A stretch of DNA of 64,000 bases from 67-14 sp035502775 (GTDB taxonomy: Bacteria; Actinomycetota; Thermoleophilia; Solirubrobacterales; 70-9). Numbering within the stretch: the first letter of the stretch is position 1; every line of letters begins with the position of its first letter. A program made the position numbers and the translations under genes. Below are positions 9,354-18,420 of the stretch, in pieces. Location of the stretch: contig DATJUB010000049.1 of assembly GCA_035502775.1 (NCBI GenBank), positions 1 to 64,000 on the forward strand, written 5' to 3'. The notes below the pieces were generated by a model, which was not told where the DNA came from, made no database searches, and saw nothing but the letters and a program-made list of their open reading frames with translations.

Positions 9354-10082
9354 TCAGCCGCCGGGCGCGCCGGCCGGGGGAGTTCCCTCGGGCGGGGCGG
9401 GCCCCCAGCTGGCACTGGCGGTGCCCCCGATCGGTATCTCGGGACCGCCCATCACCGACCCGCCGAAGATCACGTCGCCCACGGCCTTGACCCGCGAGGC
9501 AACCTCACGGACCGACCCCTTCAGGCCCCGTCCTCCGTACTCGTGAAGATCGGAGGTGACTCCCTCGGCGTCTATCCCGGCGGCATCGGCCAGGAACAGG
9601 GCGCGCTTCATGTGGAATCCCTGGGTCACCACCAGGGCGTCGTCGACATCGAAGATCCGGCGGGCCCGGACCATGGTCGCGTTCGTGTCGAACCCGGCAT
9701 GATCGGTGAAGATCACGTCCTCCGGCACCCCGCGCCCGACCAGGGCGCGTTTCATCGTGGTCGGCTCGTCGTAGCGCCACTGTCCGTGATCGCCCGAAAC
9801 CAGGATGTGTTTCACCTTGCCGGCATGCCAGAGATTCGCGGCCTGATCGACCCGGTCGGCGAGCATCTCGCTCATGCGGCCGTCGGCCTCGACCAGCGCG
9901 CCGAGCACGATCGCGGTCTCGGCCGGATCCGCCGATTTCGCGTCGGAAACCGTCGGTCCGCCGCCCCGGATGAGGACGTAGGCGTTCGTTCCCGCGATCA
10001 GCAGCAGGCCCAGCACACAGAGGACGAGCCCGGGCAGAACGACGCGGCGGTGCCTTTTGAGGAAGCCCGGCTTCGATTCCAT
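9354..10082 (-). CDS. YdcF/SanA-like DUF218 membrane-anchored protein
   Basis: A 242-residue protein with one N-terminal membrane anchor (about 14-36) and an outer domain of the DUF218 family. The conserved blocks are AIVLGA (about 57-62), LVSGDHG (about 93-99), DTNATMVRAR (about 131-140) and TQGFHMKRAL (about 152-161). E. coli SanA and YdcF are linked to envelope integrity, but their reaction is unsettled. The C-terminal 30 residues are Gly/Pro-rich and probably flexible. It is the first gene of a likely two-gene unit with nhaA. Family call is good; function is inferred. Confidence 0.75.
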   Translation of the reverse strand: MESKPGFLKRHRRVVLPGLVLCVLGLLLIAGTNAYVLIRGGGPTVSDAKSADPAETAIVLGALVEADGRMSEMLADRVDQAANLWHAGKVKHILVSGDHGQWRYDEPTTMKRALVGRGVPEDVIFTDHAGFDTNATMVRARRIFDVDDALVVTQGFHMKRALFLADAAGIDAEGVTSDLHEYGGRGLKGSVREVASRVKAVGDVIFGGSVMGGPEIPIGGTASASWGPAPPEGTPPAGAPGG

Positions 10083-10130
10083 CGGACCAAGCTATCAACG
10101 CGGGTGACCGGCTTCGTAGACTCCGCCCTG

Positions 10131-11084
10131 ATGGAAAAGGAAACGAACCAGCACGTCCACGAGCCGGGGCATGACCACGATCACGGTCACGAGGGACACA
10201 GCCATGGTCCGGGCGCCTACCGGGGCACCGATCGCCGGGCTCTGCTCATCGCGGCCGGTCTCACGACGACTTTCATGGTGGTCGAGGCGGTCGGCGGCCT
10301 GGTCACGGGCAGCCTCGCCCTGCTGGCCGACGCGGGCCACATGCTCTCCGACAGTTTCGCCCTGCTGCTCGCCCTGGCCGCGGTCACGTTGGCGGCCCGG
10401 CCGGCCACCGCGAAGCGCACCTTCGGCTACAAGCGGGCCGAGATCCTGGCGGCGCTGGCGAACGGCGTGCTGCTGGTGGTCGTCTCGATCTGGGTGATCG
10501 TCGAGGCGATCAACCGCCTGGGGGATCCGGTCGAGATCCTCGGCGGGGAGATGCTGGTGATCGCGATCCTCGGTCTGCTGATCAACCTGATCTCGGCCAG
10601 GGTCCTCTACAAGGCGGGAGGGGAGAGCCTCAACGTCAAGGCGGCGCTCCGCCACGTGATCGCCGATGTCGCCGGTTCGGTCGGTGTGATCCTCGCCGCC
10701 CTGATCATCCTGATCACCGGCTGGGAACCGGTCGACGCGATCGTCTCGATCCTGATCTCGGTCCTGATCGCGGCCAGCGCCTGGTCGGTCCTCAGGGAAT
10801 CGGTCGACGTTCTGCTCGAGGCGGCGCCGAGTGGCATGGACACCGAGGAGATCGGCTACGCGATGGCCGCCGTGCCCGACGTGGAGGAGGTCCATGACCT
10901 GCATGTCTGGCAGATCACCTCGGGATTCCCCACGCTTTCGGCCCATGTGCTGGTCGGAGCGGGCACGGATTGCCACGGCGCCCGGCGCGAGCTGGAGGCG
11001 CTGCTCGAGGAGCGCTTCGAGATCGAACACACCACGCTCCAGGTGGACCATGTGCCTTCCAAGGAACCGCTGAAGATCCAGTAG
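10131..11084 (+). CDS. Cation diffusion facilitator (zinc/cobalt/cadmium exporter)
   Basis: A 317-residue CDF transporter with six membrane spans. The N-terminus is His-rich (HDHDHGHEGHSHG). The transport-site motifs are ADAGHMLSDS in the second span and RHVIADVAGS in the fifth, giving the usual two His and two Asp metal ligands. A cytoplasmic domain of about 85 residues follows. It exports divalent metal, most often Zn2+, in exchange for protons. The open frame runs far upstream on the antisense of the YdcF-like gene, but homology begins only at ATG 10131. GTG 10104 is an alternative start. No clear ribosome site is present. Confidence 0.9.
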   Translation: MEKETNQHVHEPGHDHDHGHEGHSHGPGAYRGTDRRALLIAAGLTTTFMVVEAVGGLVTGSLALLADAGHMLSDSFALLLALAAVTLAARPATAKRTFGYKRAEILAALANGVLLVVVSIWVIVEAINRLGDPVEILGGEMLVIAILGLLINLISARVLYKAGGESLNVKAALRHVIADVAGSVGVILAALIILITGWEPVDAIVSILISVLIAASAWSVLRESVDVLLEAAPSGMDTEEIGYAMAAVPDVEEVHDLHVWQITSGFPTLSAHVLVGAGTDCHGARRELEALLEERFEIEHTTLQVDHVPSKEPLKIQ

Positions 11085-11170
11085 GCACCAATGGGACGAA
11101 GCGAGGCCCCCGACGTTCTCATCTCAATGAACCTGACACACAGCACATCGGCGTCTGGCAACGGACACTC

Positions 11171-12385
11171 ATGATCGCCAAGCTCATCATCGGTATCAAT
11201 GCCCACGGCCGTCCCATCATTGTTGGCCTTGTCGGACTGGTCATGTTGGCTGGCTGCAATTCCTCGACTGCACAGACGTCATCGGTGAATCCGATCACCA
11301 GCCCCGGTACTTTCAAGGACGACTTCGACGCAAAGCTTGCCGCTCACGGCGATGGTCTCTGGCTCGCCAAGAGTGGTCTGGATCAAGACGACAACGTTCG
11401 CTTGCAGGTCTTGAAATACCAAGATGAGACATGGGTTGCCCTACCTGGCCTGCCCAAGAGCACCACCGACACGGGACTCGTGCTGGCTGCTCGTAGTCGG
11501 TCAGGCAACGGTGCCGAACCTTGTGTCGGTGACACGGCTCCGAACGGTAACAATCGAGTTCGTTGCTTTGGTCAAAAGGGCTGGCAGCCGACACGCATTC
11601 CGGCCTCCTACCGAGACTTGTGGTTGAACGGGCTCGAGCGACGTGGCCGCAAGTTGATTGCCCTCTTCCGCAAGGATGGACGCAAGGGAACCAAGACCTG
11701 GACGGTCATTCACCTGGCGAAACTTCAAGGCAATCGCTTTGTCCGGTTTGGATCCCCGCTGCGGATCAACACGCAACTGGTGGCTGGACTTGGACAGGTC
11801 ACGGTGGGGACGAAACTCGATGGAATCGAGGTCGGCATTACGACCACCACCAGTCCGTCTCGACGGTGGGTGGCGACGATCAAGGGCGGCTCGTGGTCGC
11901 GTAGTAGCGAGGTGCCGGACCTTGTCGGTGGCGACCTGTACAGCGCCCCGGTCAGGGCGAACAGTGCCACGTATTTTCCGGTCAACGAATCACAGTACGG
12001 CGTAGACCGAAACTGGGAACAATCCCTGTTCCGGATCGGAGGTAGGGGTGACTGGAGTCAGGTCGGTGGTGCCCCAGTCAACGAGGGTTTCGGCAAGGCA
12101 CAGGGAGGAGCGGATGCGGTCGGCAAGCGAGTCTGGGTTACCTGGGGCGAATTGAATACCGACGACGCTGGCTGGGGTGGCTACTTCCCGACCACCGAGT
12201 ACGCTGCGCGGGTTGACGAGACTGGCACCGGATTCGACCAGCGAATTCAGCTCTGGCGTGGCAAGACGGTCTTCCCGGGTCCACAACAGGCGATCGCGTA
12301 CCAAGGCGATCCGGTCTTTCTATACATGCGCCAGTTTTCGCGCAAGGGCGGCATGCACGCCACGGTTGATTTCTCTCATCGCTAG
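11171..12385 (+). CDS. Secreted lipoprotein of unknown function
   Basis: A 404-residue protein with a lipoprotein signal: a hydrophobic stretch followed by LVMLAGC, where the cysteine is the lipidation site. The mature part is rich in Gly, Ser, Thr and Trp and looks like a beta-propeller or other all-beta outer domain. I do not recognise a family. Base and codon use are visibly less GC-rich than in the flanking genes, which could mark recent acquisition. It resembles in style, but not clearly in sequence, the secreted protein at 38180. Confidence 0.7.
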   Translation: MIAKLIIGINAHGRPIIVGLVGLVMLAGCNSSTAQTSSVNPITSPGTFKDDFDAKLAAHGDGLWLAKSGLDQDDNVRLQVLKYQDETWVALPGLPKSTTDTGLVLAARSRSGNGAEPCVGDTAPNGNNRVRCFGQKGWQPTRIPASYRDLWLNGLERRGRKLIALFRKDGRKGTKTWTVIHLAKLQGNRFVRFGSPLRINTQLVAGLGQVTVGTKLDGIEVGITTTTSPSRRWVATIKGGSWSRSSEVPDLVGGDLYSAPVRANSATYFPVNESQYGVDRNWEQSLFRIGGRGDWSQVGGAPVNEGFGKAQGGADAVGKRVWVTWGELNTDDAGWGGYFPTTEYAARVDETGTGFDQRIQLWRGKTVFPGPQQAIAYQGDPVFLYMRQFSRKGGMHATVDFSHR

Positions 12386-12429
12386 AGATCCAGCGCCTCC
12401 AGCGTCGATCTGACGTCCGAAACCCTCGG

Positions 12430-12435
12430 TACCTT
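12430..12435 (+). promoter_or_regulatory. -10 box for a leaderless start
   Basis: TACCTT ends seven bases before GTG 12443, which is the spacing expected if transcription starts at the start codon. No ribosome site is present. Confidence 0.45.
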
Positions 12436-12442
12436 CTGAAAT

Positions 12443-13183
12443 GTGAGTTGGTACTCCGGGCGCCTGGCCGCCTTCGATATCGAAACCACCGGCACCGATA
12501 CGGAAAACGACCGGATCGTGACCGCGGCGGTCAGCGTCGTCGGCGGCGGTGAGGAGACGATCAGCACCAACTGGCTGGTCGATCCCGGCGTCGAGATCCC
12601 GGCCGAGGCGACCGCGGTGCACCGCATCACCACCGAGAAGGCCCGGAACGAAGGCCTGCCGGCGGATCAGGCCGTCTTCGAGATCACCGAGCATCTTCAC
12701 GAGCTGATCAGCCGCGGCGTGCCGGTCATCGCCTTCAACGCCAGGTTCGACCTGACCATCCTCGACCGCGAGGCCCGGCGCTACGAACAGGAGACCCTGC
12801 TCGACCTGCTCGGAGGGCCCGAGGCGCTGCTGGTCGTCGACCCGTACGTGCTCGACAAGAAATTCAACAAGTTCCGCAAGGGACGCCGCACACTGAGCAT
12901 CCTCTGCGAGTCGTACGGCATCCCGCTGGATGACGCCCATGCCGCCGACGCCGACGCGCTGGCCGCCGCCAGGCTCGCCTGGAAGCTCGGACACACCCAG
13001 CCCGAGCTGCAGGGATACGACCTCTCCGAGCTGCACCGGGCGCAGGTCGCCTGGGCGATGCAGCAGGCCGAATCGCTCCAGGAGTATTTCCAGAGCCAGG
13101 GCCGCACCGAGCGGATCGAGGGACAGTGGCCGATCGTCTCGCCGCCGATGGCCGCCGCGCTCCCGGAAGCCAGCGGCTTCTGA
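12443..13183 (+). CDS. DnaQ-like 3'-5' exonuclease (DEDDh)
   Basis: A 246-residue nuclease of the DNA polymerase III epsilon type. The four acidic residues and His are visible: FDIETTG (Exo I, Asp and Glu), FNARFDL (Exo II Asp) and HAADADA (Exo III His and Asp). The C-terminal 50 residues are an extra tail rich in Gln and Glu. It may proofread or process DNA or RNA ends; a role in replication is not shown by context. The likely leaderless GTG at 12443 fits the TANNNT box just upstream. Confidence 0.88.
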   Translation: MSWYSGRLAAFDIETTGTDTENDRIVTAAVSVVGGGEETISTNWLVDPGVEIPAEATAVHRITTEKARNEGLPADQAVFEITEHLHELISRGVPVIAFNARFDLTILDREARRYEQETLLDLLGGPEALLVVDPYVLDKKFNKFRKGRRTLSILCESYGIPLDDAHAADADALAAARLAWKLGHTQPELQGYDLSELHRAQVAWAMQQAESLQEYFQSQGRTERIEGQWPIVSPPMAAALPEASGF

Positions 13184-13226
13184 GAGCCGGAACACACGCC
13201 GGCGCCCGTTCAGAGAGAATCATCCG

Positions 13227-13925
13227 GTGACGAATGATCCCGAGCCTCCCGACCGCCAGCCGGTCGAGAAGGAAATTGAGCTGGACAAACAGGAGGAACT
13301 GAACCTTCTGGACGAGATGGGCGGCCCGCAGGGCATCGCCGACTCCAGCCTTCCCGGCCTGCTCTTCGTCGCGGTCTACAGCCTTTCCAGCGGCAACCTG
13401 AAGCTCGCCGCGATCACCGCGGTCGCCCTCGGCGCGCTGATCGGCGTGATCCGTATGGCGCGCGGAGAATCGGCGAAATACGCGGCGGCCGGTTTTATCG
13501 GGGTCGCGATCGCCGGGTTCTTCGCGACGAGGACCGGCAAGGCCGAAGATTTCTTCCTGCCGGGCCTGCTGCTGAACGGCGGCTACGCGCTCGCCTACGT
13601 CATTTCCGTGCTGGTCCGCTGGCCGCTGATGGGCGTGTTCATCGGGCCGCTGATCGGCGAGGGCATGGAGTGGCGGAAGAACCCGGAGCGGGTCAGGCTG
13701 TTCAGCAAGGTGAGTTGGCTCTGGGCAGGCGTTTTCGTGGTCCGGCTCGCGGTTCAGCTGCCGCTCTACTTCGGCGGCTACCTGGTGGCGCTCGGCATCG
13801 CCAAGACGGTGATGGGACTGCCGATCTTCGCCCTGGCCCTGTGGCTGACCTATCTGATCCTGAAAAAAGAGGGACTGGACCTCAAATCCATGACCAGTTC
13901 CCGCGACTCGAGGGCACCGCAATAA
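13227..13925 (+). CDS. DUF3159 membrane protein
   Basis: A 232-residue protein with an acidic, soluble first 45 residues and then about six membrane spans. LPGLLFVAVYSLS, EDFFLPGLLLNGGYA and VSVLVRWPLMGV-like segments match the actinobacterial DUF3159 family. Its function is unknown. The start is taken at GTG 13227, where the acidic N-terminal region begins; the frame stays open farther upstream but overlaps the exonuclease. It is followed within 20 bases by the SNF2 helicase gene. Confidence 0.8.
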   Translation: MTNDPEPPDRQPVEKEIELDKQEELNLLDEMGGPQGIADSSLPGLLFVAVYSLSSGNLKLAAITAVALGALIGVIRMARGESAKYAAAGFIGVAIAGFFATRTGKAEDFFLPGLLLNGGYALAYVISVLVRWPLMGVFIGPLIGEGMEWRKNPERVRLFSKVSWLWAGVFVVRLAVQLPLYFGGYLVALGIAKTVMGLPIFALALWLTYLILKKEGLDLKSMTSSRDSRAPQ

Positions 13926-13942
13926 GAAGGCTTGGAAAGAGA

Positions 13943-16210
13943 GTGGAGTACAATGCTCGGCCGACTTTGTCTCCGACACCATCGCCACCAAAAGCACGTA
14001 GGAATGCCAGATCGACAGGTGGGGCGGGCGGCGCGAACTCGGAGAAGAACCGCACCGCGGCGACCGTTCGCCTGCGACTTGAGGTTCCGGGCGGCGAGTA
14101 CCGCGACGCCCCGTTCGAGATCATCGTCCAGGCCCACCGGCCGAACGAGCCGGAGGCCTATTTCGACGTAAGCGACGTCTGGAACGAGGACAAGGAGAAG
14201 TTCGGTTCGCGCGGGCGGATCGATACGACTCTCGGCGTGGGCATGGCCGCCGCGGCCTGGGCGCCACTCAGGCGACTGCTCGAGGCCGATGTTCCCGATC
14301 GTCTGGAGCTGGCCGACGCTGAGGTGGGCGAACTGCTCGACGGTGCCGCCGAACGCCTGGAGAACTCCGGCGTGACGGTCATCTGGGATCCGGCTCTGGA
14401 TCACTCCCTGGACGCCAAGGTGGTGGTCGGCACCACCGGCGGACTGAGCCAGAGCGTTCCCGACGTCTTCGACGACTCGGCCCTGCAGGGTTTCTCCTGG
14501 CAGCTCTCGCTCGACGGCATGCCGCTCACCCCTGAGGAGACCGGTGCGCTGGTGCGCTCAGGACGCCCCGTGGCGTGGATCAGGGACAAATGGGTCCTGG
14601 TGCCCCCGATTCAGGCCCAGAGGGCGCTGAAACCCGATCTGAAGCCCCTTACGGCGATCGACGCGCTCAGCGTCGCGCTGACAGGAAGCACGGTCGTCGA
14701 CGGCCGCACGGTGGAGGTGCGGGCCAGCGGCTGGGTCGCCGCCCTGCGCGAGCAGATCACCGGCAACGACCAGAGCGACGCGATCCAGCCGCCCGAGGCT
14801 CTCCAGGCGACCCTTCGCGAATACCAGGTGGAGGGTCTGCGCTGGCTGCATCGCATGACCTCGCTCGGGCTCGGCGGCTGCCTGGCCGACGACATGGGCC
14901 TCGGCAAGACGGTGATGCTGATCGCCCTGCATCTGCACCGCAAGCAGAACCCGAAGACCGCCGGTCCGACCCTGGTCGTCTGCCCGGCGTCGCTGCTCGG
15001 CAACTGGGAGCGGGAGATCCACCGTTTCGCGCCCGAGGAGAAGGTGCGGCGCTATCACGGCGGAGGGCGGACCCTGTCCGGGGTGGAGGACGGTTTCGTG
15101 CTCACGACATACGGCACGATGCGCCTCGATGCGGACCATTTCGAGACCGTCCGCTGGGGCCTGCTGGTCGCCGACGAGGCGCAGCACGTCAAGAATCCCC
15201 GCTCCGCCGGAGCCAAGGCGCTGCGCACGATCCCGGCCCGCTCACGGGTCGCCCTGACCGGCACCCCGGTCGAGAACAACCTCTCCGAGCTGTGGGCGAT
15301 CCTCGACTGGACCACACCCGGGCTGCTCGGGACCCACGCCTCGTTCCGCAAGAAGTGGGCGGACCCGATCGAGATCGAAGCGAAGGAGAAGACGACCAAG
15401 CTGCTCTCCAAGCTGGTCCGGCCCTTCCTGCTCCGTCGCAGGAAGTCCGATCCGGGAATCGCTCCCGAGCTGCCCCCGAAGACGATCACCGACCAGCCGG
15501 TCGGCCTGACCGACGAACAGATCAAGCTCTACGAGAAGGCCGTCAAGGAGAACATGGTCCAGATCCGGACCAGCGACGGGATCAACCGCCGTGGTCTGGT
15601 GCTGAAGCTGCTCACCTCGCTCAAACAGATCTGCAACCACCCGGCCCAGTACCTGAAGGAGGAATCCGGTCCGCTGGCCGAACGATCGGGCAAGCTCGAG
15701 CTGCTCGACGAACTGCTCGACACGATCCTGGCCGAGGATGGGGCGGTGCTGGTGTTCACCCAGTACGTCGCGATGGCCAAGCTGCTGAAGCGGCATCTGG
15801 ACGAGCGCGAGATCGAGAACCAGCTGCTGCATGGCGGGACCGCGGTCAATCAGCGCGAGAAGATGGTCGACCGTTTCCAGCAGGGTGAGGTCAAGGTCTT
15901 CCTGCTCTCGCTGAAGGCGGCCGGCACCGGATTGAACCTGACCCGCGCCGATCACGTCATCCATTTCGACCGCTGGTGGAACCCCGCGGTGGAAGAACAG
16001 GCGACCGACCGGGCCCACCGGATCGGCCAGACCCGTCCGGTGCAGGTCCATCGCCTGATCGCCGAGGGCACGATCGAAGATCGGATCGCCTCGATCCACG
16101 AGACTAAGCGTGAGCTCGCGGACGCGATCGTCAGTTCGGGCGAGTCCGCGCTCACCGAGCTCTCGAACGAAGATCTGGCCGATCTGGTCGAGCTGCGAAA
16201 CGCCGGCTGA
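13943..16210 (+). CDS. SNF2-family DNA helicase/ATPase
   Basis: About 755 residues. The SNF2 core covers roughly the last 480: DDMGLGKTV (motif I), VADEAQHVKNP (II), ALTGTPVENNLSELWAI (III), GTGLNLT (V) and DRAHRIGQTRPVQVHR (VI). These enzymes use ATP to move along DNA and remodel protein-DNA complexes. The preceding ~250 residues correspond to the bacterial SNF2-associated region but look shorter than usual. The start is uncertain: GTG 13943 is the first reasonable codon after DUF3159, and the first 35 residues are basic and low in complexity. No SWIM zinc-finger partner gene lies nearby. Confidence 0.9.
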   Translation: MEYNARPTLSPTPSPPKARRNARSTGGAGGANSEKNRTAATVRLRLEVPGGEYRDAPFEIIVQAHRPNEPEAYFDVSDVWNEDKEKFGSRGRIDTTLGVGMAAAAWAPLRRLLEADVPDRLELADAEVGELLDGAAERLENSGVTVIWDPALDHSLDAKVVVGTTGGLSQSVPDVFDDSALQGFSWQLSLDGMPLTPEETGALVRSGRPVAWIRDKWVLVPPIQAQRALKPDLKPLTAIDALSVALTGSTVVDGRTVEVRASGWVAALREQITGNDQSDAIQPPEALQATLREYQVEGLRWLHRMTSLGLGGCLADDMGLGKTVMLIALHLHRKQNPKTAGPTLVVCPASLLGNWEREIHRFAPEEKVRRYHGGGRTLSGVEDGFVLTTYGTMRLDADHFETVRWGLLVADEAQHVKNPRSAGAKALRTIPARSRVALTGTPVENNLSELWAILDWTTPGLLGTHASFRKKWADPIEIEAKEKTTKLLSKLVRPFLLRRRKSDPGIAPELPPKTITDQPVGLTDEQIKLYEKAVKENMVQIRTSDGINRRGLVLKLLTSLKQICNHPAQYLKEESGPLAERSGKLELLDELLDTILAEDGAVLVFTQYVAMAKLLKRHLDEREIENQLLHGGTAVNQREKMVDRFQQGEVKVFLLSLKAAGTGLNLTRADHVIHFDRWWNPAVEEQATDRAHRIGQTRPVQVHRLIAEGTIEDRIASIHETKRELADAIVSSGESALTELSNEDLADLVELRNAG

Positions 16211-16242
16211 CGGCAGCCCGGCACAGCGGGCATACTGGCCGC

Positions 16243-17082
16243 ATGACGGATACGGGTCTTCAGAACAAGGTCGTGATCGTCACCGGGGCCGCCCGGGGGA
16301 TCGGGGCGGCGACCGCGAGCCTGATGGCGGATCGGGGCGCCAGGGTCGTGCTGGCCGATATCGACGGGGACCTGGCGCGGGCGGGCGCGGAATCGATCGG
16401 ACGCGGCGCCGTCGGGTTCGGGCTGGACGTTTCCGACCGTGAGGCGTTCGAGCGGCTGATCGACACGGTGGAGAGCGATGTCGGTCCGGTCGACGTTCTC
16501 GTCAACAATGCCGGGATCGCCGTGACCTCGCCCCGGGTCGGCGAGCAGGACCCGGCGATGATCGACCGGACGATCGCGGTGAACCTGACCGGGGTGATCA
16601 ACGGCACCGTGGCCGTGGTGAAGCGCATGGAGAAACGCCGCACCGGGCATGTGGTCAACGTGGCCTCGCTCGCCGGAGTGATGGGCATCTCCGGCCTGAG
16701 CGCCTATTCCGCGTCGAAATTCGGCGCGGTGGGGTTCACCGAGGCGATCCGGATCGAGTACGCGGGATCGGGACTGCGCTTCACCTGCGTGATGCCCGGA
16801 CCGGTGGAGACCGACCAGATGGTCGGCACCAGCGGCTCGCCGGTGGTCAAGCTGGTCAAGCCCGAAGCGATCGCCGCGGCGATCGTCACGGCGGTGATCC
16901 GGGGAAAGGACCGGGTCTATCTGCCACGTTCATCGGGAGTGCTCGTCCGCATCACCTCGCTTCTTCCTCCGGCGCTGGCGGTCCGACTGAACCGGCTCAC
17001 CGGCATGGACCGGGTCTACACCGATGTCGACTACTCGGCCCGGGCCGAGTACGTGAACCGGGTCTCGGCCGAATCGGAGTGA
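16243..17082 (+). CDS. Short-chain dehydrogenase/reductase (SDR)
   Basis: A 279-residue classical SDR with TGAARGIG, NNAG, a serine in NVASLAG and catalytic YSASK. Its VNLTGVINGT and CVMPGPVET segments and its C-terminal Lys/Arg-rich tail closely resemble the SDR at 860, so the two are likely paralogues. The substrate is unknown. It begins 32 bases after the helicase stop on the same strand and converges with alkB. Confidence 0.85.
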   Translation: MTDTGLQNKVVIVTGAARGIGAATASLMADRGARVVLADIDGDLARAGAESIGRGAVGFGLDVSDREAFERLIDTVESDVGPVDVLVNNAGIAVTSPRVGEQDPAMIDRTIAVNLTGVINGTVAVVKRMEKRRTGHVVNVASLAGVMGISGLSAYSASKFGAVGFTEAIRIEYAGSGLRFTCVMPGPVETDQMVGTSGSPVVKLVKPEAIAAAIVTAVIRGKDRVYLPRSSGVLVRITSLLPPALAVRLNRLTGMDRVYTDVDYSARAEYVNRVSAESE

Positions 17083-17095
17083 GAGCGAGCGGGTC

Positions 17096-17752
17096 CTAGG
17101 TCCCTTCGAGCCCGGTTTCCCGAATGGTGATGTTCAGCCGGCCGGTCTCCAGGCCCAGGCGAGGATCGGCCGTTCCGGGCATCACCTTGGTCACTCCGTG
17201 ATAGCTGAAGCGGGAGGGACCGCCGAAGACGAAGAGGTCCCCCGACCTCAGCTCGATGTCGCTGTAGGGGCGGTTTCTCGATTCCGGATTGCCGAACCGG
17301 AAGACGCAGGAATCACCGAGACTCAATGAGACCACCGGCGCGTCCGAACGCTCGTCCTTGTCCTGATGCATGCCCAGCTTGGCGTTCTCGTCGTAGAAGT
17401 TGATCAGGGCGGCGTCCGGACTGTAGTCCGGCGTGCCCGGGGAGCCGTAGGCGGCGGCCGTCGCCTCGCGGGCCAGCTCCTTCAGCCATTCCGGAAACGG
17501 CGCGGCTTCCGGCCCACCCTCGACCGCGGAGCGCACGTAACGGTATGGCTTCCAGTGCCAGCCGAGACAGACCATCCGCAGCGACATCGTGTGGCCGCTC
17601 GGCAGCACCGGGGAGGCGATCGGGATCGGGCCCCGGGCCCATTCGCGACAGGCCGAGACCAATTCCCGCTGACGATCGAGCGTCAGCCAGTCGGGCACGT
17701 GGACGGCACCCGGAGCCGGCTCGGTCATTTCCCGAGGCAGAAGCCCGGTCAC
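17096..17752 (-). CDS. alkB: AlkB-family alpha-ketoglutarate-dependent dioxygenase
   Basis: A 218-residue Fe(II)/2-oxoglutarate oxygenase that removes alkyl groups from DNA bases by oxidation. The iron ligands are His129 and Asp131 in LGMHQDKDE and His185 in FSYHGV. The 2-oxoglutarate-binding arginines are Arg205 and Arg211 in GRLNITIR. The INFYDENAKLG segment is the usual substrate-side loop. The GTG start at 17752 overlaps the ogt stop by four bases (GTGA), so translation is coupled; an in-frame ATG eight codons later is an alternative. It is the last gene of the sigma-ogt-alkB unit, which points to alkylation repair. Confidence 0.92.
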   Translation of the reverse strand: MTGLLPREMTEPAPGAVHVPDWLTLDRQRELVSACREWARGPIPIASPVLPSGHTMSLRMVCLGWHWKPYRYVRSAVEGGPEAAPFPEWLKELAREATAAAYGSPGTPDYSPDAALINFYDENAKLGMHQDKDERSDAPVVSLSLGDSCVFRFGNPESRNRPYSDIELRSGDLFVFGGPSRFSYHGVTKVMPGTADPRLGLETGRLNITIRETGLEGT

Positions 17753-18378
17753 CCGGCTCCGCCCTCGAGGGCCAGCAGGCTCTCCTTCATCGAGGTTCCA
17801 CCCAGATAGGCACCGACCTGCCCGTCGGTGCGCAGCACCCGGTGACAGGGCACGACGATCGGCAGCGGGTTGGTCGCCAGCGCGGTTCCCGCGGCACGCA
17901 CCGCGTTCGGACTTCCGGCCTCGGTCGCAACCGCCCGGTACGTCCGGGTCTGGCCGTACGGGATGTGGCCGGTCGCCTCCAGGACCTCGCGCCGGAAGCC
18001 GCTGCTGAGACGCCAGTCGAGATTGAGATCGAACCGGTGCCGGTCGCCGGCGAAATACTCGTCGAGCTGCCGCCTGGCGGATGAGATATCCGGGCGGCTC
18101 GCCTTCAGGACACGCGGCGATACCCGCTCGGCGAGATCCCGCAGGATCTCCTCCTGGCTCTGGACCGCGAGTCCCACCCGGACCAGGCCGGCCGAGGTCG
18201 CCCCGATCAGCAGCTCCCCGAAGGGGGAATCGTGCATCTCATAGGCGACGTCGATCAGCCCCTCGGCCTCGGCGCGTTCGGCCAGTCCGGAGAGGATCCG
18301 GTTCCATCGGTCCGCGGGCACGGGATCGGCAGCGCCGAGCGCACGTTCCAGCTCGTCGGATTCTGGGTTCCTACTCAT
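17749..18378 (-). CDS. ogt: Methylated-DNA--protein-cysteine methyltransferase with N-terminal extension
   Basis: A suicide repair enzyme that takes alkyl groups from O6-alkylguanine onto its own cysteine. The active site is VVPCHRV (Cys178 counted from the chosen start), with the DNA-binding segment SPNAVRAAGTALATNP before it. ATG 18378 is preferred because AGGAG lies seven bases ahead; the GTG at 18384 is too close to that site. About 40 residues before the usual start (SDELERALG onward) form an extra helical region of unknown purpose. It lies 42 bases after the ECF sigma gene and overlaps alkB. Confidence 0.93.
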   Translation of the reverse strand: MSRNPESDELERALGAADPVPADRWNRILSGLAERAEAEGLIDVAYEMHDSPFGELLIGATSAGLVRVGLAVQSQEEILRDLAERVSPRVLKASRPDISSARRQLDEYFAGDRHRFDLNLDWRLSSGFRREVLEATGHIPYGQTRTYRAVATEAGSPNAVRAAGTALATNPLPIVVPCHRVLRTDGQVGAYLGGTSMKESLLALEGGAG

Positions 18379-18389
18379 GCTCACACTCC

Positions 18390-18420
18390 TGAAGTCGTCG
18401 GTCGGACCCGATTCGTGAGA
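18390..18420 (-). promoter_or_regulatory. Element shared by ogt and the ECF sigma gene (copy at ogt)
   Basis: On the minus strand this reads TCTCACGAATCGG and continues with positions similar to the copy before the sigma gene, including a CGAC about 16 bases after CTCACG. CG(A/T)C is a common ECF -10 form. It begins about 40 bases before ATG 18378. Candidate promoter recognised by the neighbouring sigma factor, or an operator. Confidence 0.5.

Noticed and set aside
9543..10130. N-terminal extension of the CDF transporter frame by 196 codons
   Set aside because: It is antisense to the YdcF-like gene and has no CDF homology; the His-rich start at 10131 is the natural N-terminus.
14575..15888. 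A 437-codon frame inside the SNF2 gene
   Set aside because: Arg-rich shadow without motifs; the SNF2 motifs are in the other frame.
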